64,000 bases of DNA from Burkholderia pseudomultivorans (GCF_001718415.1 NZ_CP013378.1:3162001-3226000); one strand, 5' to 3'; positions 1-10,142 are shown, counted from the first letter of the stretch. Made by a program: numbers and translations. Notes: generated by a model not told the origin, from the letters alone.

Positions 1-458
1 GCTATCTGCTGCACGGGCTCAACCCCGAGCGGATCCTGATCGCGGCCGAAGCGATCGGTCTCGGGCAGGCCGCGCTGCGCCGCGCGACGCAGTATGCGCA
101 GGAGCGCGTCGTGTTCGGCCGGCCGATCGGGCAGAACCAGGCGATCCAGCATCCGCTCGCGCAGGCGTGGATGCAGCTCGAGGCCGCGTGGCTGATGGTG
201 ATGAAGGCGGCGACGCGCTACGACGCCGGGCAGTCGTGCGGCGCGGAGGCGAACGCCGCGAAATACCTCGGCGCGGAAGCCGCGTTCCAGGCCTGCCAGA
301 CGGCCGTCGCGACGCTCGGCGGGATGGGCTACGCGAAGGAATACCACGTCGAGCGCTACCTGCGCGAGTGTATGATTCCGAGGCTCGCGCCCGTCAGCCC
401 GCAACTGATCCTCTGCTACATCGCGGAGAAGGTGCTGGGGCTGCCGAAGTCGTACTGA
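1..458 (+). CDS. Acyl-CoA dehydrogenase, C-terminal part (5' end outside window)
   Basis: The frame enters at base 3 and stops with TGA at 456-458, leaving about 151 residues. This is the C-terminal helical domain of an acyl-CoA dehydrogenase, the FAD enzymes that oxidise acyl-CoA thioesters in fatty-acid or branched-chain amino-acid breakdown. Visible family landmarks are the helix ending RVVFGRPIGQNQAIQH, and near the C-terminus LGGMGYAKEYHVERYLRE, the segment that contacts FAD from the neighbouring subunit. The N-terminal and middle domains are missing only because of the window edge. Substrate specificity cannot be read from this part. The IclR gene 60 bp downstream on the same strand may be its regulator, which is inference. 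Confidence 0.9.
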   Translation, partial: YLLHGLNPERILIAAEAIGLGQAALRRATQYAQERVVFGRPIGQNQAIQHPLAQAWMQLEAAWLMVMKAATRYDAGQSCGAEANAAKYLGAEAAFQACQTAVATLGGMGYAKEYHVERYLRECMIPRLAPVSPQLILCYIAEKVLGLPKSY

Positions 459-518
459 CCGTACCGACGCGGCGGCCGTTGCGGCGCGCGATTTCCCGTT
501 CCGTTTCAAGCGCTCGTC

Positions 519-1262
519 ATGGACGTCAAACTCGTTGCCCGCACGCTCGACCTGTTCGAGCTGTTCGCCGCCGAACGGCGGCCGCTGCCGCTCACCGAAC
601 TCGCGCGCCTGCTGAACGTGCCGGCGTCGAGCTGTCTCGCGATGGCGCGCACGCTCGTCAGCCGCGGCTATCTGTACGAAGTGCGCAAGCGCGGCGGCTA
701 CTATCCGACGCGGCGCCTGCAGACCATCGCCGCCGCGATCGACGCGACCGATCCGGTCGTCGACATGGTGCATCCGCATCTCGTCGCGCTGCGCGACGCG
801 AGCCGCGAGACGGCCGTGCTCGGCAAGATCCAGGGCGCCTCGGTCACGTATCTCGACGTCGTCGAGTCGGAGCAGGCGATCCGCTATACGCGCCAGCCGG
901 GCGAACTGCGCCCGCTGCATGCGAACTCGATCGGCAAGGCGATCTTCGCGGAGCTGCCGGCCGACGCGCAGCAGACGCTCGGCGCGCAACTGTCGTTCGA
1001 GCGCTTCACCGACGCGACCGTGCCGGACCTGCCGGCGCTCGTCGCGCAGACCGCGCCGTTTCGCGCACAGGGCTGGGCCGAGAATTTCGGCGAAAGCGCG
1101 CCCGAGCTGTCGGCGATCGCAGTCGCGCTGCCGCTCGACGGCGACTGGTACGGGCTGTCGGTCGTCGGGCCGACCGAGCGGATTCGCCAGCATCGCGATG
1201 CGCATGCGGCGCTGCTCGTCGACGCCAAGGCGCGGCTGCTGGCCGAACAGGCGCGCGCGTAG
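519..1262 (+). CDS. IclR-family transcriptional regulator
   Basis: This 247-residue protein has the standard IclR layout: an N-terminal winged helix-turn-helix (about residues 5-70, containing LTELARLLNVPASS and the wing KRGGYYPTRRL), then a C-terminal GAF-like effector domain carrying the typical segment about HANSIGKAIFAELP. The start is the first ATG after the acyl-CoA dehydrogenase stop. IclR regulators usually control catabolic genes next to them in response to small aromatic or carboxylic acids. Here the only close candidate is the upstream acyl-CoA dehydrogenase gene. The effector is unknown. Confidence 0.9.
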   Translation: MDVKLVARTLDLFELFAAERRPLPLTELARLLNVPASSCLAMARTLVSRGYLYEVRKRGGYYPTRRLQTIAAAIDATDPVVDMVHPHLVALRDASRETAVLGKIQGASVTYLDVVESEQAIRYTRQPGELRPLHANSIGKAIFAELPADAQQTLGAQLSFERFTDATVPDLPALVAQTAPFRAQGWAENFGESAPELSAIAVALPLDGDWYGLSVVGPTERIRQHRDAHAALLVDAKARLLAEQARA

Positions 1263-1289
1263 CGCGGCCGGTGCCGGCGAAGGCCGCGC

Positions 1290-3044
1290 TCAGCGATACC
1301 AGCGCGGCGTGTAGACCCATTCGCGCCCGTCGCCGATCGCGAAACGCCGCGTCGTCGACGAGCCGACGATCACCATCGTGCGCATGTCGACCTGGTCGCT
1401 GCGCAGCGCGCCGAGCGTCGTCGTCGCGAGCGTCGCGCCGGGCCGGCCGATGTCGCGGCCGAGCACGACGACCGTGCCGGCCGCGCGATGCGCGCGCACG
1501 ATCTCGAGCGCGCGGTCGAGCTGCCATGGCCGCGCACGCGAGATCGGGTTGTAGAACGCCATCACGAGATCGGCTTCGGCGGCATGCCGCAGGCGCGTCT
1601 CGATCACCCCCCACGGCTTCAGGTTGTCCGACAGCGAGATCGCGCAGAAGTCGTGGCCGAGCGGCGCGCCGGCCTGCGCGGCGGTTGCGAGCGACGCCGA
1701 GATGCCGGGCTCGATGCGCAGGTCGACCTTCGCCCATTGCGGGTCGCGCGTGTCGTCGAGCGCTTCGAGCACGGCCGCGGCCATCGCGAACACGCCCGGA
1801 TCGCCCGACGACACGACCGCGACCCGCCGACCTTCGGCCGCGAGCTCGAACGCATGGCGCGCCCGCTGCATTTCCTCGCGATTGTCGGTGCCGTGCACGC
1901 GCTGGTCCGCGCGGAACGGCCCGGCCATGTCCACGTAGGTCGTGTAGCCGAGGATGTCGGTCGCATCGGCGAGCGCCGCGCGTGCGGCGGGCGTCAGCCA
2001 TGCGCTGCCGCCGGGGCCGAGGCCAAGCACGGTCAGGCGGCCGCGCGCACGACCGAGCGTGGCGGGATCGACCGGATGCGGCGCGACCGCGCAGGCGAGG
2101 CCGTTCGATGCACCGCGCATCGCATGCGGCAAGCGAAGGGCGCGGGCGAGCAGGGTGGCGGCGCCGGAGCCGGCCGGCATGTCGGCTGTATCGGCTGTAT
2201 CGGCTGTATCGGCTTCGTCCGGCGTGCCGGGATCGACGAAGCGCAGCGCAACGTGCAGCGCTTGCGCGGCCTCTTCGAGCGCCGCGTCGCCGATCGCCCA
2301 CGCCGGCGCGACGATCGCCGCAAGCGCGGGCCGTGCGAGCCCGTGCGCATCGAGCAGCGCTTCGATCCGCGCGGCCAGCGGCTCGGCAGCCTGCGCGGCC
2401 CGCCCATCGACGCCGACCACCACGCTGCGCGGATGAATCACCAATTCATCGCGCGCGCCACGCCACGCTTCGGGGCTCACGCGAATCGCGTGCGTGGCCG
2501 CCGCGTCGCGCGGCAGCGCGACCTCGTCGAGCCAGGGCGCCGCGCCGTCGATGCGCGTCGACGCGCCCGCCAGCAGGTCGGACACGAAGCGCTTGCCCTG
2601 CGCGAGATCGGCGAGCGCATAGCCGTCCGGCGGATTGAGCACGCAGGCGCCGAAACGCAGTTCGCCGCTCGTCGTGATCGCCGGTGCGATGCCGAGCTGC
2701 GCGGCGATCTCGCGCGCGATCGCGTTGACGCCCGTCAACCCGCCGAGCAGCGGCACGACGGCCGAGCCGTCCTCGGCGACCGCGAGCACCGGCGGCTCGA
2801 CACCCTTGTCGGCCAGCGCGGGCGCGATGCAGCGAATCACGATGCCGGCCGCGCACAGCGCGACGATCGGCAGTCCGCGCGCATAGAGTTCGCGCAGATG
2901 CGCGCCGAGCTCGTCGAACGACACGTCGGCGGCCACGCGCGACGCGAGCCCGTGCACCTGCGCGCCCGGATAGCCGGCCTGGATGCGGCGCGCGGTGTCG
3001 AGTGCGCCTGCGCCGAGGATCACGATCGCGGGCGGCGTGGTCAT
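1290..3044 (-). CDS. cobJ: CbiG/CobJ fusion: cobalt-precorrin-5A hydrolase-like domain plus precorrin-3B C17-methyltransferase
   Basis: This is a 584-residue two-domain enzyme of corrin-ring synthesis. The N-terminal half (about 1-290) matches Cbi[17 protein letters not shown], then [16 protein letters not shown] and the [15 protein letters not shown] region. The C-terminal half (about 325-584) is the SAM-dependent methyltransferase Cob[29 protein letters not shown] and [17 protein letters not shown]. An Ala-Asp-Thr linker encoded by a 9-bp tandem repeat (2182-2215) joins them. The ATG at 3042-3044 overlaps the cobI stop as ATGA, suggesting translational coupling; an in-frame ATG three codons upstream (3053) is possible. 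It is the last gene of the riboswitch-controlled minus-strand cob unit. Confidence 0.93.
   Translation of the reverse strand: MTTPPAIVILGAGALDTARRIQAGYPGAQVHGLASRVAADVSFDELGAHLRELYARGLPIVALCAAGIVIRCIAPALADKGVEPPVLAVAEDGSAVVPLLGGLTGVNAIAREIAAQLGIAPAITTSGELRFGACVLNPPDGYALADLAQGKRFVSDLLAGASTRIDGAAPWLDEVALPRDAAATHAIRVSPEAWRGARDELVIHPRSVVVGVDGRAAQAAEPLAARIEALLDAHGLARPALAAIVAPAWAIGDAALEEAAQALHVALRFVDPGTPDEADTADTADTADMPAGSGAATLLARALRLPHAMRGASNGLACAVAPHPVDPATLGRARGRLTVLGLGPGGSAWLTPAARAALADATDILGYTTYVDMAGPFRADQRVHGTDNREEMQRARHAFELAAEGRRVAVVSSGDPGVFAMAAAVLEALDDTRDPQWAKVDLRIEPGISASLATAAQAGAPLGHDFCAISLSDNLKPWGVIETRLRHAAEADLVMAFYNPISRARPWQLDRALEIVRAHRAAGTVVVLGRDIGRPGATLATTTLGALRSDQVDMRTMVIVGSSTTRRFAIGDGREWVYTPRWYR
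2182..2215. repeat. 9-bp coding tandem repeat in the CbiG/CobJ linker
   Basis: The unit TCGGCTGTA occurs three times in a row (2182, 2191, 2200) followed by a partial TCGGCTT. On the coding strand it specifies repeated Ala-Asp-Thr. Because the unit is a multiple of three, copy-number changes would keep the frame and only alter the length of the inter-domain linker. Confidence 0.9.
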
Positions 3045-3775
3045 CCTTGCCATTTTTCCCCCGGCACGACCAGCAGCGAGAAATACGGCGACGCCATCGG
3101 ATCGACTTGATCGAGCGGCACGATGCGCTGGTTCGCCATCGTCGCGCGCTCGACGTACCGCGCGCGGGCGGCGAGGCCCAGCTCGTCGAGCACGCGCCGC
3201 ACCTTGTCGAAGTTGCGGCCGAGCTTCATCACGACGGCCGCGTCGGCCTGCGCGAGACGCGTGCGCAGTTCGTGCTCCGGCAGCACGCCGGACAGCACCG
3301 ACAGGCTCTGGTTGCGATAGACGAGCGGCTGGCCGAGCACGGCCGTGCCGCCCAGCATCGCGCACACGCCCGGCACGACCTCGGTGTCGTAGCGCGGCGC
3401 GAGGCGGTCGTGCAGATACATGTACGACCCGTAGAAGAACGGATCGCCTTCGCAGATCACCGCGACGTCGCGCCCGGCGTCGAGGTGCGACGCGACGATC
3501 TCGGCCGCCGTGTCGTAGAAATCGGCGATCACGTTCTCGTAGCAGAGCGGCGGCGGCAGCGCCTCGGTCGTCACCGGATAGACGAGCGGCAGTTGCAGCT
3601 GCGCGTCGTGCAGATGCGCCTCGACGATGCCGTACGCATTGCCTTTCTTGCCCTTCGCGACGAAATACGCGACCACCGGCGCGGCCTGCAGCATGCGCAC
3701 CGCCTTCAGCGTCATCAGCTCGGGGTCGCCGGGGCCGACGCCGATCCCGAACAGGCGTCCGCGCGCGGCCGTCAT
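3041..3775 (-). CDS. cobI: Precorrin-2 C20-methyltransferase
   Basis: This 244-residue SAM-dependent tetrapyrrole methyltransferase adds the C20 methyl group to precorrin-2. The N-terminal [17 protein letters not shown] motif and the later [15 protein letters not shown] and [11 protein letters not shown] segments are the usual CobI/CbiL signatures. The ATG at 3773-3775 overlaps the cobH stop (ATGA), and the stop overlaps the cbiG/cobJ start in the same way, so four genes read as one translationally coupled unit. Length and motifs are typical with no anomaly. Confidence 0.95.
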   Translation of the reverse strand: MTAARGRLFGIGVGPGDPELMTLKAVRMLQAAPVVAYFVAKGKKGNAYGIVEAHLHDAQLQLPLVYPVTTEALPPPLCYENVIADFYDTAAEIVASHLDAGRDVAVICEGDPFFYGSYMYLHDRLAPRYDTEVVPGVCAMLGGTAVLGQPLVYRNQSLSVLSGVLPEHELRTRLAQADAAVVMKLGRNFDKVRRVLDELGLAARARYVERATMANQRIVPLDQVDPMASPYFSLLVVPGEKWQG

Positions 3776-4398
3776 TCGGCCTCCGTCGCGAGCGCGTTGA
3801 CCGCGGCGGCGGCCATCGCGCTGCCGCCGCGCCGGCCGAGCAGCGCGACATACGGCACGCCGCGGCTGTCTGCGTCGAGCAGCGCCTTCGATTCGGCCGC
3901 GCCGATGAAGCCGACCGGGAAACCGAGGATCAGCGCGGGGCGCGGCGCGCCGGCATCGATCATGTCGAGCAGATGGAACAGCGCGGTCGGCGCGTTGCCG
4001 ATCGCGACGACGCTGCCCGCGAGGTGCGGGCGCCACAGTTCGAGCGCCGCGGCCGACCGCGTGTTGCCGAGGCGGCGCGCGAAATCGGGCACCTCGGGCT
4101 CGTTGAGCGTGCAGAGCACGCGGTTGCGGGCCGGCAGGCGTGCGCGCGTGATGCCTTCCGCGACCATCTTCGCGTCGCAGAGGATCGGCGCGCCGGCGGC
4201 GAGCGCGTCGCGGCCCGCCTTGCCGGCGCCGGCCGAGAAGCGCAGGTCGTAGACGACGTCGACCATGCCGCACGCGTGAATCACGCGCACCGCGAGTTTC
4301 TCGAGATCGGGCGGAATCCGCGACAGGTCGGCCTCGGCGCGGATCGTCGCGAACGACTGGCGGTAGATTTCCTGCCCGTCGCGAATATAGTCAAGCAT
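3772..4398 (-). CDS. cobH: Precorrin-8X methylmutase
   Basis: This 208-residue protein is CobH/CbiC, which moves the C11 methyl group to C12 to give hydrogenobyrinic acid (or its cobalt form). Recognisable segments are [14 protein letters not shown] near the N-terminus with the following [13 protein letters not shown] (its His is the family's conserved catalytic histidine), and the C-terminal [14 protein letters not shown] and [14 protein letters not shown] chose the ATG at 4396-4398, which overlaps the end of cobG by 8 bp; an upstream in-frame extension to 4452 lies inside cobG and lacks homology. Confidence 0.95.
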   Translation of the reverse strand: MLDYIRDGQEIYRQSFATIRAEADLSRIPPDLEKLAVRVIHACGMVDVVYDLRFSAGAGKAGRDALAAGAPILCDAKMVAEGITRARLPARNRVLCTLNEPEVPDFARRLGNTRSAAALELWRPHLAGSVVAIGNAPTALFHLLDMIDAGAPRPALILGFPVGFIGAAESKALLDADSRGVPYVALLGRRGGSAMAAAAVNALATEAE

Positions 4399-5779
4399 CG
4401 GTGGTGTCCTGGCTGTGCCGCGCGCGCGAGAGCGCCGCCGCGGCCTGGTCAATCGTCAGATGGCGCGCCAGCGGGGCGCCGCGCCCCGCGGTGGCATCGC
4501 GCCGGTACAAGTCGTAATGCGCCGGAGCAACCGCGACGAGCGTGTGCGTCGCCGGACGCGGCAGCGCGCAATGGCGCTCGCAGCCGCTCAGGTGCGCATC
4601 GATCGGCCGGCCGACGCGGGCGGCCAGCGCGAGCGCGTCGCGTTTGGTATCGGCGCGCGCCTTCGCGCAGCCCGTGCTGCCGGTGCAGGCGACCAGCGTC
4701 GCCAGCGGATCGGACGGCGCGCACACGAGGCCGAGCGCGGCGAATTCGTCGAGCACGGCCGGCGCACGGGCCGCTGCGACGCCGTGGATGAACACGCCTT
4801 GCCATGGCGTCATCGACAGCGTGCCGTCGCCGTCGGCTTCGGCGCAGGCGGCGAGCCGTTCGAGTTGCGCCGCGTCGAGCCGTCCGAGCGCGAACTGCGC
4901 GCCGACGCTGCAGCGGCCTGCGTCGAGCGACGCGCGCGCGCCGAAGCGCAGCGCGGCGTCGGAGGGCGGGCGACGCCAGCCGGCCAGCGCCGGATCGGTG
5001 ACCAGCGGGAACGGCAGGTAGCGCCGCGCGTGTTCGAGCAGCGCGGCTTCGTTGCTGGTCGCCAGCAGCGCGCGCATGCGCGTCACGTCGGCCGGCGCGA
5101 GATCGAGGAAGGCGAGCAGCAGCGCGCGCACGAGCGCGACGGTCTGCCCGGGCGACACGTCGATCGACGCGGGCGCGTCGCGCTGCGCGACGGGCGGGCA
5201 TCCGGCGAGCCCGGCCGCGATGCGCACGTCGCCGTCCGCGCGACGCCACGCGGCGAGCCAGATATCGTGAGGATGATCGAGCGCCGCGACCGATTCGCCG
5301 CCGTCGAGCTGGATCGAGAACTTCGGCGACAGTTCGCCGCGACGCGGCTCGTTTGCGAGCATCCGCAACAGCGGTGCCGCGAGTGCGCGGCTGTCGAGCC
5401 ATGCGGCCGGATCGTGTCCGGCGAGCGGGCTGAGCATCAGGTTGCGCGCGTCGTCGCTGGCGGCGAGCGCGGCCGCATCGTCGGCATCGACCTGCGGGCC
5501 GAGCCCGGCGTCGAGCAGCGCACGCGTCAGCGCGGCGGCCGCGCCGTCGCGAATGCCGCGCAGCTGCAGATTCGCGCGATTGGTCGCGTCGATCGCGCCG
5601 GAGCCGTACGCGCGCGCGGCGTCGGCGATCGCGCGCGCCTGTCGTGCGTGAAGCCGGCCGCCGGGCAGCTTGATCCGGCACAGTCCGCCGTCGGCGGCCG
5701 CGACCACGCGCACGAGCCCCGGACAGGCCGACGGGCGCACGACGGACGATGCGGAAACGGAAACGGGGGCGGAACTCAA
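4391..5779 (-). CDS. cobG: Precorrin-3B synthase (siroheme/4Fe-4S protein)
   Basis: CobG is the oxygen-dependent ring-contraction enzyme of the aerobic cobalamin route and belongs to the sulfite/nitrite reductase family. The protein shows the ferredoxin-like half near IKLPGGRLHARQARAIA and the C-terminal cluster ligands in the pattern Cys-x5-Cys (CTGSTGC) followed by Cys-x3-Cys (CERHC). The start is uncertain: the frame stays open to a GTG at 5854, right at the end of the riboswitch, but homology begins after the TTG at 5777-5779, which I use (462 residues). Neither candidate has a clear ribosome binding site. It is the first gene after the riboswitch. Confidence 0.87.
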   Translation of the reverse strand: MSSAPVSVSASSVVRPSACPGLVRVVAAADGGLCRIKLPGGRLHARQARAIADAARAYGSGAIDATNRANLQLRGIRDGAAAALTRALLDAGLGPQVDADDAAALAASDDARNLMLSPLAGHDPAAWLDSRALAAPLLRMLANEPRRGELSPKFSIQLDGGESVAALDHPHDIWLAAWRRADGDVRIAAGLAGCPPVAQRDAPASIDVSPGQTVALVRALLLAFLDLAPADVTRMRALLATSNEAALLEHARRYLPFPLVTDPALAGWRRPPSDAALRFGARASLDAGRCSVGAQFALGRLDAAQLERLAACAEADGDGTLSMTPWQGVFIHGVAAARAPAVLDEFAALGLVCAPSDPLATLVACTGSTGCAKARADTKRDALALAARVGRPIDAHLSGCERHCALPRPATHTLVAVAPAHYDLYRRDATAGRGAPLARHLTIDQAAAALSRARHSQDTTDA

Positions 5780-5857
5780 GAGGCACCGGGACAGTGTCGC
5801 GCCGCGGCCAACGCATCGGTACACCCCGCCCGATGCCGGCTGGCACGCACGCACTTT

Positions 5858-6032
5858 CAGGCCGGCAGGTCTCCTGGCTGACAGGTCGGCGCCGGCTCCC
5901 GGCCTTCCCGGTGAAACCAGTGGCGTGAGGGGGGAACGGCTCGCTGTCTACAGTTGCGGGGGCAGCCACAGCAGCGCGATGCGCCCTGTGTTCCCTCTTC
6001 GGCCCCGAAGGGCACCGGCGAACGAACGCGCG
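5858..6032 (-). promoter_or_regulatory. Cobalamin (AdoCbl) riboswitch upstream of cobG
   Basis: On the minus strand the conserved elements appear in the right order: GCCGGTGCC near 6010-6022, AAGAGGGAA near 5992-6000, GGCTGCCCCCGCAACTGTAG near 5950-5970, GCCACTGG near 5918-5925, CGGGAAGG near 5903-5910, and the B12 box AGGAGACCTGCCGGC at about 5861-5875. It ends just before cobG and so should control the cobG-cobH-cobI-cbiG/cobJ unit. No second copy is seen in front of cobL on the opposite strand. Confidence 0.95.
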
Positions 6033-6314
6033 TAGCATACCCGATTTCGCGGGCGGCTCGCGACCGGAAAACCGTGCGGCGGACGTGGACGGCGGCGGCA
6101 TCGTGGCGAAGCCGTCGTCGGTTGGACGGCGATGCCGGCCGCGCGCGCGTCGCCGATATTTCGTCAGCCGAATCGGCCGCGCACCGACTCGTCCGCATGC
6201 GCAGGCGACGCCCGCCCGGCAAGTGAAACGCGGAGTGGAACACGGTACTATCCCGTTTTTCGCGATGCGGACCGGTACGCGGTCGGCAACAGGACGAACG
6301 ATGGGGAAGGGTGC
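6033..6314. other. Divergent intergenic region between riboswitch and cobL
   Basis: This 282-bp stretch must hold promoters for the minus-strand riboswitch transcript and the plus-strand cobL unit. I see the cobL ribosome binding site (GGAAGG at 6305-6310) and no convincing small gene or hairpin. Confidence 0.6.
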
Positions 6315-7535
6315 ATGACGGCATGGCTGACGGTGGTGGGCATCGGCGACGACGGCTTCGCGGGGCTCGGCCGCGCCGCACGCCGCGCGCTGCTCGACGC
6401 GACGCTCGTCGTCGGCGCGAAGCGGCATCTCGACATGCTGCCGTCGCGGCTCCCGGCCGCGCGTGAAGCGTGGCCGTCGCCGTTCGAGCTGTCGGGCGTG
6501 CTCGCGCGCCGCGGCACGCCCGTTTGCGTGCTTGCAAGCGGCGACCCGATGCTGTTCGGCGTCGGCGCGACGCTGGCGCGCCAGCTTGGCGCCGACGAAT
6601 GGCGCGTGCTGCCCGCGCCGTCGTCGCTGTCGCTCGCGGCCGCGCGCCTCGGCTGGGCGTTGCAGGAGGTCGGCGCGGTGTCGCTGGTCGGCCGTCCGCT
6701 CGCGACGCTGGCGCGCCACCTGCTGCCGGGGCGGCGCCTGTTCGTGCTGAGCGCCGACGGCCGCACGCCGGCCGAGGTCGCGGCGGAACTCGCCGCACGC
6801 GGCTTCGGGCCCACGCGCATCACCGTGTTCGAGCATCTCGGCGGCCCGCTCGAGCGGCGTCTCGACGGGCTCGCGCAGGACTGGGCCGTCGACGAGACGG
6901 CCGCGCTGAACCTCGTCGCGCTCGACTGCATGGCCGGCCCCGACGCGCCGCGCCGCGCGCTTACGCCCGGCCTGCCCGACGACGCCTATCGCCACGACGG
7001 CCAGCTGACCAAGCGCGACATGCGCGCGCTGACGCTCGCGCGTCTCGCGCCGGTGCCCGGCGAACTGCTGTGGGACGTCGGCGCCGGCAGCGGATCGATC
7101 GGCATCGAATGGATGCGTGCGCATCCGTCGTGCCATGCGATCGCGATCGAGGCGCATGCGGAGCGGCAGCGCTTCATCGAACACAACCGCGATGCGCTCG
7201 GCGTGCCGGGCCTGCAGCTCGTCGCCGGCCGCGCGCCCGATGCGCTCGCGGGGCTGGCGGCGCCCGACGCGATCTTCGTCGGCGGCGGCGCAACGGCGCC
7301 CGGCGTGCTCGCTGCGTGCTGGGCGGCGCTGAAGCCCGGCGGCCGGCTCGTCGCGAACGCGGTCACGCTGCAGGGCGAAGTCGCGCTCGCCGCGTGGCGC
7401 GACGCGCAGGGCGGCACGCTCACGCGCGTGGCGCTTTCGCACGCGGAACCGCTGGGCCGCTTCGACACGTGGCGGCAGGCGCTGCCCGTCACGCTGTACG
7501 ACGTACGCAAGCCGGACGCGCCGGCTCCGACATGA
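6315..7535 (+). CDS. cobL: Precorrin-6Y C5,C15-methyltransferase (decarboxylating), CbiE/CbiT type
   Basis: This 406-residue bifunctional enzyme methylates precorrin-6Y at C5 and C15 and decarboxylates the C12 side chain. The N-terminal half is a CbiE-type tetrapyrrole methylase ([35 protein letters not shown]). The C-terminal half is CbiT with a class I SAM-binding loop, [16 protein letters not shown], at about 249-265. The ATG at 6315 is preceded by GGAAGG at good spacing. It opens the plus-strand unit cobL-cbiD-cobK-cobM and its stop overlaps the cbiD start. Confidence 0.95.
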   Translation: MTAWLTVVGIGDDGFAGLGRAARRALLDATLVVGAKRHLDMLPSRLPAAREAWPSPFELSGVLARRGTPVCVLASGDPMLFGVGATLARQLGADEWRVLPAPSSLSLAAARLGWALQEVGAVSLVGRPLATLARHLLPGRRLFVLSADGRTPAEVAAELAARGFGPTRITVFEHLGGPLERRLDGLAQDWAVDETAALNLVALDCMAGPDAPRRALTPGLPDDAYRHDGQLTKRDMRALTLARLAPVPGELLWDVGAGSGSIGIEWMRAHPSCHAIAIEAHAERQRFIEHNRDALGVPGLQLVAGRAPDALAGLAAPDAIFVGGGATAPGVLAACWAALKPGGRLVANAVTLQGEVALAAWRDAQGGTLTRVALSHAEPLGRFDTWRQALPVTLYDVRKPDAPAPT

Positions 7536-8623
7536 TGCGCGACGAAACCCCCGAACAGCCTGCGCCGCTGCGCTTCGGCTACACGACCGGCAGCTGCGCG
7601 ACCGCGACGTCGCTCGCCGCCGCGCGCCTGCTGCTCGCGGGCCGCGCGGACGACGCGGTCGAGATCGTGCTGCCGAAAGGGCAGCGCGTGATGATGCGCC
7701 TCGAATTCTGCCGCGCCACGGCCGACGGCGCGGAAGCCGGCACACTGAAGGACGCCGGCGACGACCCCGACGTCACGCACGGCGCGCTGATCTTCGCGCG
7801 CGTCGCGCGCGCGGCGGCGCCGGGCGTGCGCTTCCGCGCGGGGCCGGGCGTCGGCACGGTCACGCGCGCGGGGCTCACGCTGCCGGTCGGCGAGCCGGCG
7901 ATCAATCCGGTGCCGCGCCAGATGATCGCGACGCACCTCGACGCGCTCGCGGCCGAGCATGGCTACGCGGGCGGCTTCGACGTAACGATCGGCGTCGAGG
8001 GCGGCGAGGCGCTCGCGCTGAAGACGATGAACCCGCGCCTGGGCATCGTCGGCGGACTGTCGATCCTCGGCACGACCGGCATCGTGCGGCCGTTCTCGTG
8101 CTCGGCGTATATCGCGTCGATCCACCAGGGCATCGACGTCGCGCGCGCCAACGGCATCACGCACGTCGCCGCCTGCACCGGCAACGCGAGCGAGGATGCG
8201 ATGCGCGCGCACTACGGGCTGCCCGACATGGCGCTGATCGAGATGGGCGATTTCGCGGGCGCGGTGCTGAAGCATCTGCGCCGCGCGCCGATCGCGCGGT
8301 TGTCGATGTGCGGCGGCTTCGGCAAGCTCAGCAAGCTCGCGGCCGGCCACCTCGACCTGCACAGCCGCCATTCGAGCATCGACCTGCCGCTGCTCGCGCA
8401 ATGGGCCGCCGAAGCCGGCGCGAGCGATGCGCTGCAGGCCGCGATGCGCTGCGCGAACACGAGCCAGGAAGCGCTGAAGTTCGCCCGGGCCGACGGCGTG
8501 CCGCTCGGCGACATCGTCTGCACGCATGCGCTGCGCGTCGCGCGCGACATCGTGCCGGCGTCGGTCGCCGTCGAGATGTTCGCGATCGACCGCCACGGCC
8601 GTTTCGTCGGGGAGGCGCGATGA
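7532..8623 (+). CDS. cbiD: Cobalt-precorrin-5B C1-methyltransferase-like protein CbiD
   Basis: This 363-residue protein carries the CbiD N-terminal signature [17 protein letters not shown], the central [12 protein letters not shown], and the C-terminal [20 protein letters not shown]. CbiD methylates C1, the step done by CobF in the classical aerobic pathway. Its presence beside cobG means the locus uses an anaerobic-type C1 methyltransferase in an otherwise aerobic-type set. The ATG at 7532 overlaps the cobL stop (ATGA); a second ATG follows directly at 7535. The stop overlaps cobK. Confidence 0.94.
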   Translation: MMRDETPEQPAPLRFGYTTGSCATATSLAAARLLLAGRADDAVEIVLPKGQRVMMRLEFCRATADGAEAGTLKDAGDDPDVTHGALIFARVARAAAPGVRFRAGPGVGTVTRAGLTLPVGEPAINPVPRQMIATHLDALAAEHGYAGGFDVTIGVEGGEALALKTMNPRLGIVGGLSILGTTGIVRPFSCSAYIASIHQGIDVARANGITHVAACTGNASEDAMRAHYGLPDMALIEMGDFAGAVLKHLRRAPIARLSMCGGFGKLSKLAAGHLDLHSRHSSIDLPLLAQWAAEAGASDALQAAMRCANTSQEALKFARADGVPLGDIVCTHALRVARDIVPASVAVEMFAIDRHGRFVGEAR

Positions 8624-9351
8624 GCGTACGGATCCTGCTGCTCGGCGGCACCGGCGACGCGCTGAAGATCGCACGCGCGCTCGGCCCCGGCCATGTATAC
8701 AGTCTCGCCGGCCTCGGCAAGGTGCCCGACGACCTGCGCTGCGAGGTGCGCGTCGGCGGCTTCGGCGGCGCCGCGGGGCTCGCCGCGTATCTGCGCGACG
8801 CCGGCATCGGCCTCGTGATCGACGCGACGCATCCGTACGCGGCGCGCATCAGCGCGAACGCGGCGGCCGCGGCCCGCGACGCCGGCGTGCCGCTGTGGGC
8901 GCTGCGTCGCGCGCCGTGGACGCCGCAACCCGGCGACGACTGGCGCATGGTCGACGACTGGACCGGCATCGAGGCCGCGCTCGCGCCGTTCCGCCGGCCG
9001 CTGTGGACGCTCGGCCGCGAACCGCTCGCGCATCTCGACGCGATCCCGCCGCACCAGTTCTGGCTCGTGCGCTGCCTCGATCCGCATCCCGGCAACGCGC
9101 GCGCGCAGATCGTCGCTGCGCGCGGGCCGTTTACGCTCGACAGCGAACGTGCACTGTTCGCGCTCGCCGGCATCGACGTCGTCGTCAGCAAGAACAGCGG
9201 CGGTGCGGCGACCGAGGCGAAGCTCGAGGTCGCGCGCGAGCGCCGGCTGCCGGTCGTGATGCTGCGCCGGCCGTTGCTGCCCGACGCCGATCGCACGTTC
9301 GATTCGGCCGCCGCGCTGCTCGACGCACTCGATCCGGCCGCGCGCGCATGA
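8620..9351 (+). CDS. cobK: Precorrin-6A reductase
   Basis: This 243-residue CobK/CbiJ enzyme reduces precorrin-6A to precorrin-6Y with NADPH. Family landmarks are the N-terminal [17 protein letters not shown], the segment [20 protein letters not shown], and the C-terminal [17 protein letters not shown]. The ATG at 8620 overlaps the cbiD stop, so cobL, cbiD and cobK are all coupled by ATGA junctions. A 34-bp gap separates it from cobM. Confidence 0.95.
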   Translation: MSVRILLLGGTGDALKIARALGPGHVYSLAGLGKVPDDLRCEVRVGGFGGAAGLAAYLRDAGIGLVIDATHPYAARISANAAAAARDAGVPLWALRRAPWTPQPGDDWRMVDDWTGIEAALAPFRRPLWTLGREPLAHLDAIPPHQFWLVRCLDPHPGNARAQIVAARGPFTLDSERALFALAGIDVVVSKNSGGAATEAKLEVARERRLPVVMLRRPLLPDADRTFDSAAALLDALDPAARA

Positions 9352-9385
9352 CGCGGCCGTCCAACGCATTGACGGAGTTTTTTCG

Positions 9386-10114
9386 ATGACGGTGTATTTC
9401 ATCGGCGCGGGTCCCGGCGACCCGGAGCTGATCACGGTGAAGGGCCAGCGCCTCGTACGCACCTGCCCGGTGATTCTGTATGCGGGCTCGCTGGTGCCGG
9501 CGGCCGTGCTCGACGGCCATCGCGCGGAGCAGGTCGTCAATACCGCGGCGCTCGATCTCGACGCGATCGTCGCGCTGCTCGCGGCCGCGCATGCGAAAGG
9601 GCAGGACGTCGCGCGCGTGCATTCGGGCGACCCGTCGCTGTACGGCGCGATCGGCGAACAGATCCGCCGGCTGAAGGCGCTCGGGATTCCGTATGAAATC
9701 GTGCCGGGCGTGACGGCAGCGGCCGCGTGCGCGGCGACGCTCGGCTGCGAGCTGACGCTGCCCGGCGTCGCGCAGACGGTGATCCTCACGCGCTTCGCGG
9801 GCAAGACGACGATGCCCGAAGGCGAAACGCTCGGCTCGCTCGCCGCGCATCAGGCGACGCTCGCAATCCATCTCGGCGTGCGGCATCTCGCGAAAATCGT
9901 CGACGAAGTGCTGCCGCATTACGGGCCCGACTGCCCGGTCGCGGTCGTGTATCGCGCGAGCTGGCCCGACGAGGAACGCGTCGTCGGCACGCTTGCCGAT
10001 ATCGTCGGCAAGGTCCGGCACACGTCGATCGAACGCACCGCGCTGATCCTGGTCGGTCGCGTGCTCGACGCGCAGGGGTTTGCGGATTCGACCTTGTATG
10101 CGAGTGCGGAGTGA
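9386..10114 (+). CDS. cobM: Precorrin-4 C11-methyltransferase
   Basis: This 242-residue SAM-dependent methylase acts on precorrin-4 at C11. It begins with VYFIGAGPGDPELITVKGQR and carries ARVHSGDPSLYGAIGEQIR and the VPGVTAAAACAATLGCELTL substrate-pocket region typical of CobM/CbiF. A GGAG stands about 8 bp before the ATG at 9386. It closes the plus-strand cob unit; a weak hairpin around 10113-10132 follows the stop. Confidence 0.95.
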   Translation: MTVYFIGAGPGDPELITVKGQRLVRTCPVILYAGSLVPAAVLDGHRAEQVVNTAALDLDAIVALLAAAHAKGQDVARVHSGDPSLYGAIGEQIRRLKALGIPYEIVPGVTAAAACAATLGCELTLPGVAQTVILTRFAGKTTMPEGETLGSLAAHQATLAIHLGVRHLAKIVDEVLPHYGPDCPVAVVYRASWPDEERVVGTLADIVGKVRHTSIERTALILVGRVLDAQGFADSTLYASAE

Positions 10115-10142
10115 TCAGGCGCGGGGCACCTGATCGCGGCCC

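Noticed and set aside
167..2638. An 823-codon open frame on the plus strand across the IclR and cobJ genes
   Set aside because: Its product is Arg/Ala low-complexity with no motif; it crosses two genes with clear homology in other frames.
5780..5854. N-terminal extension of cobG to the GTG at 5854
   Set aside because: The extra 25 residues have no homology, start at the last base of the riboswitch and lack a ribosome binding site.
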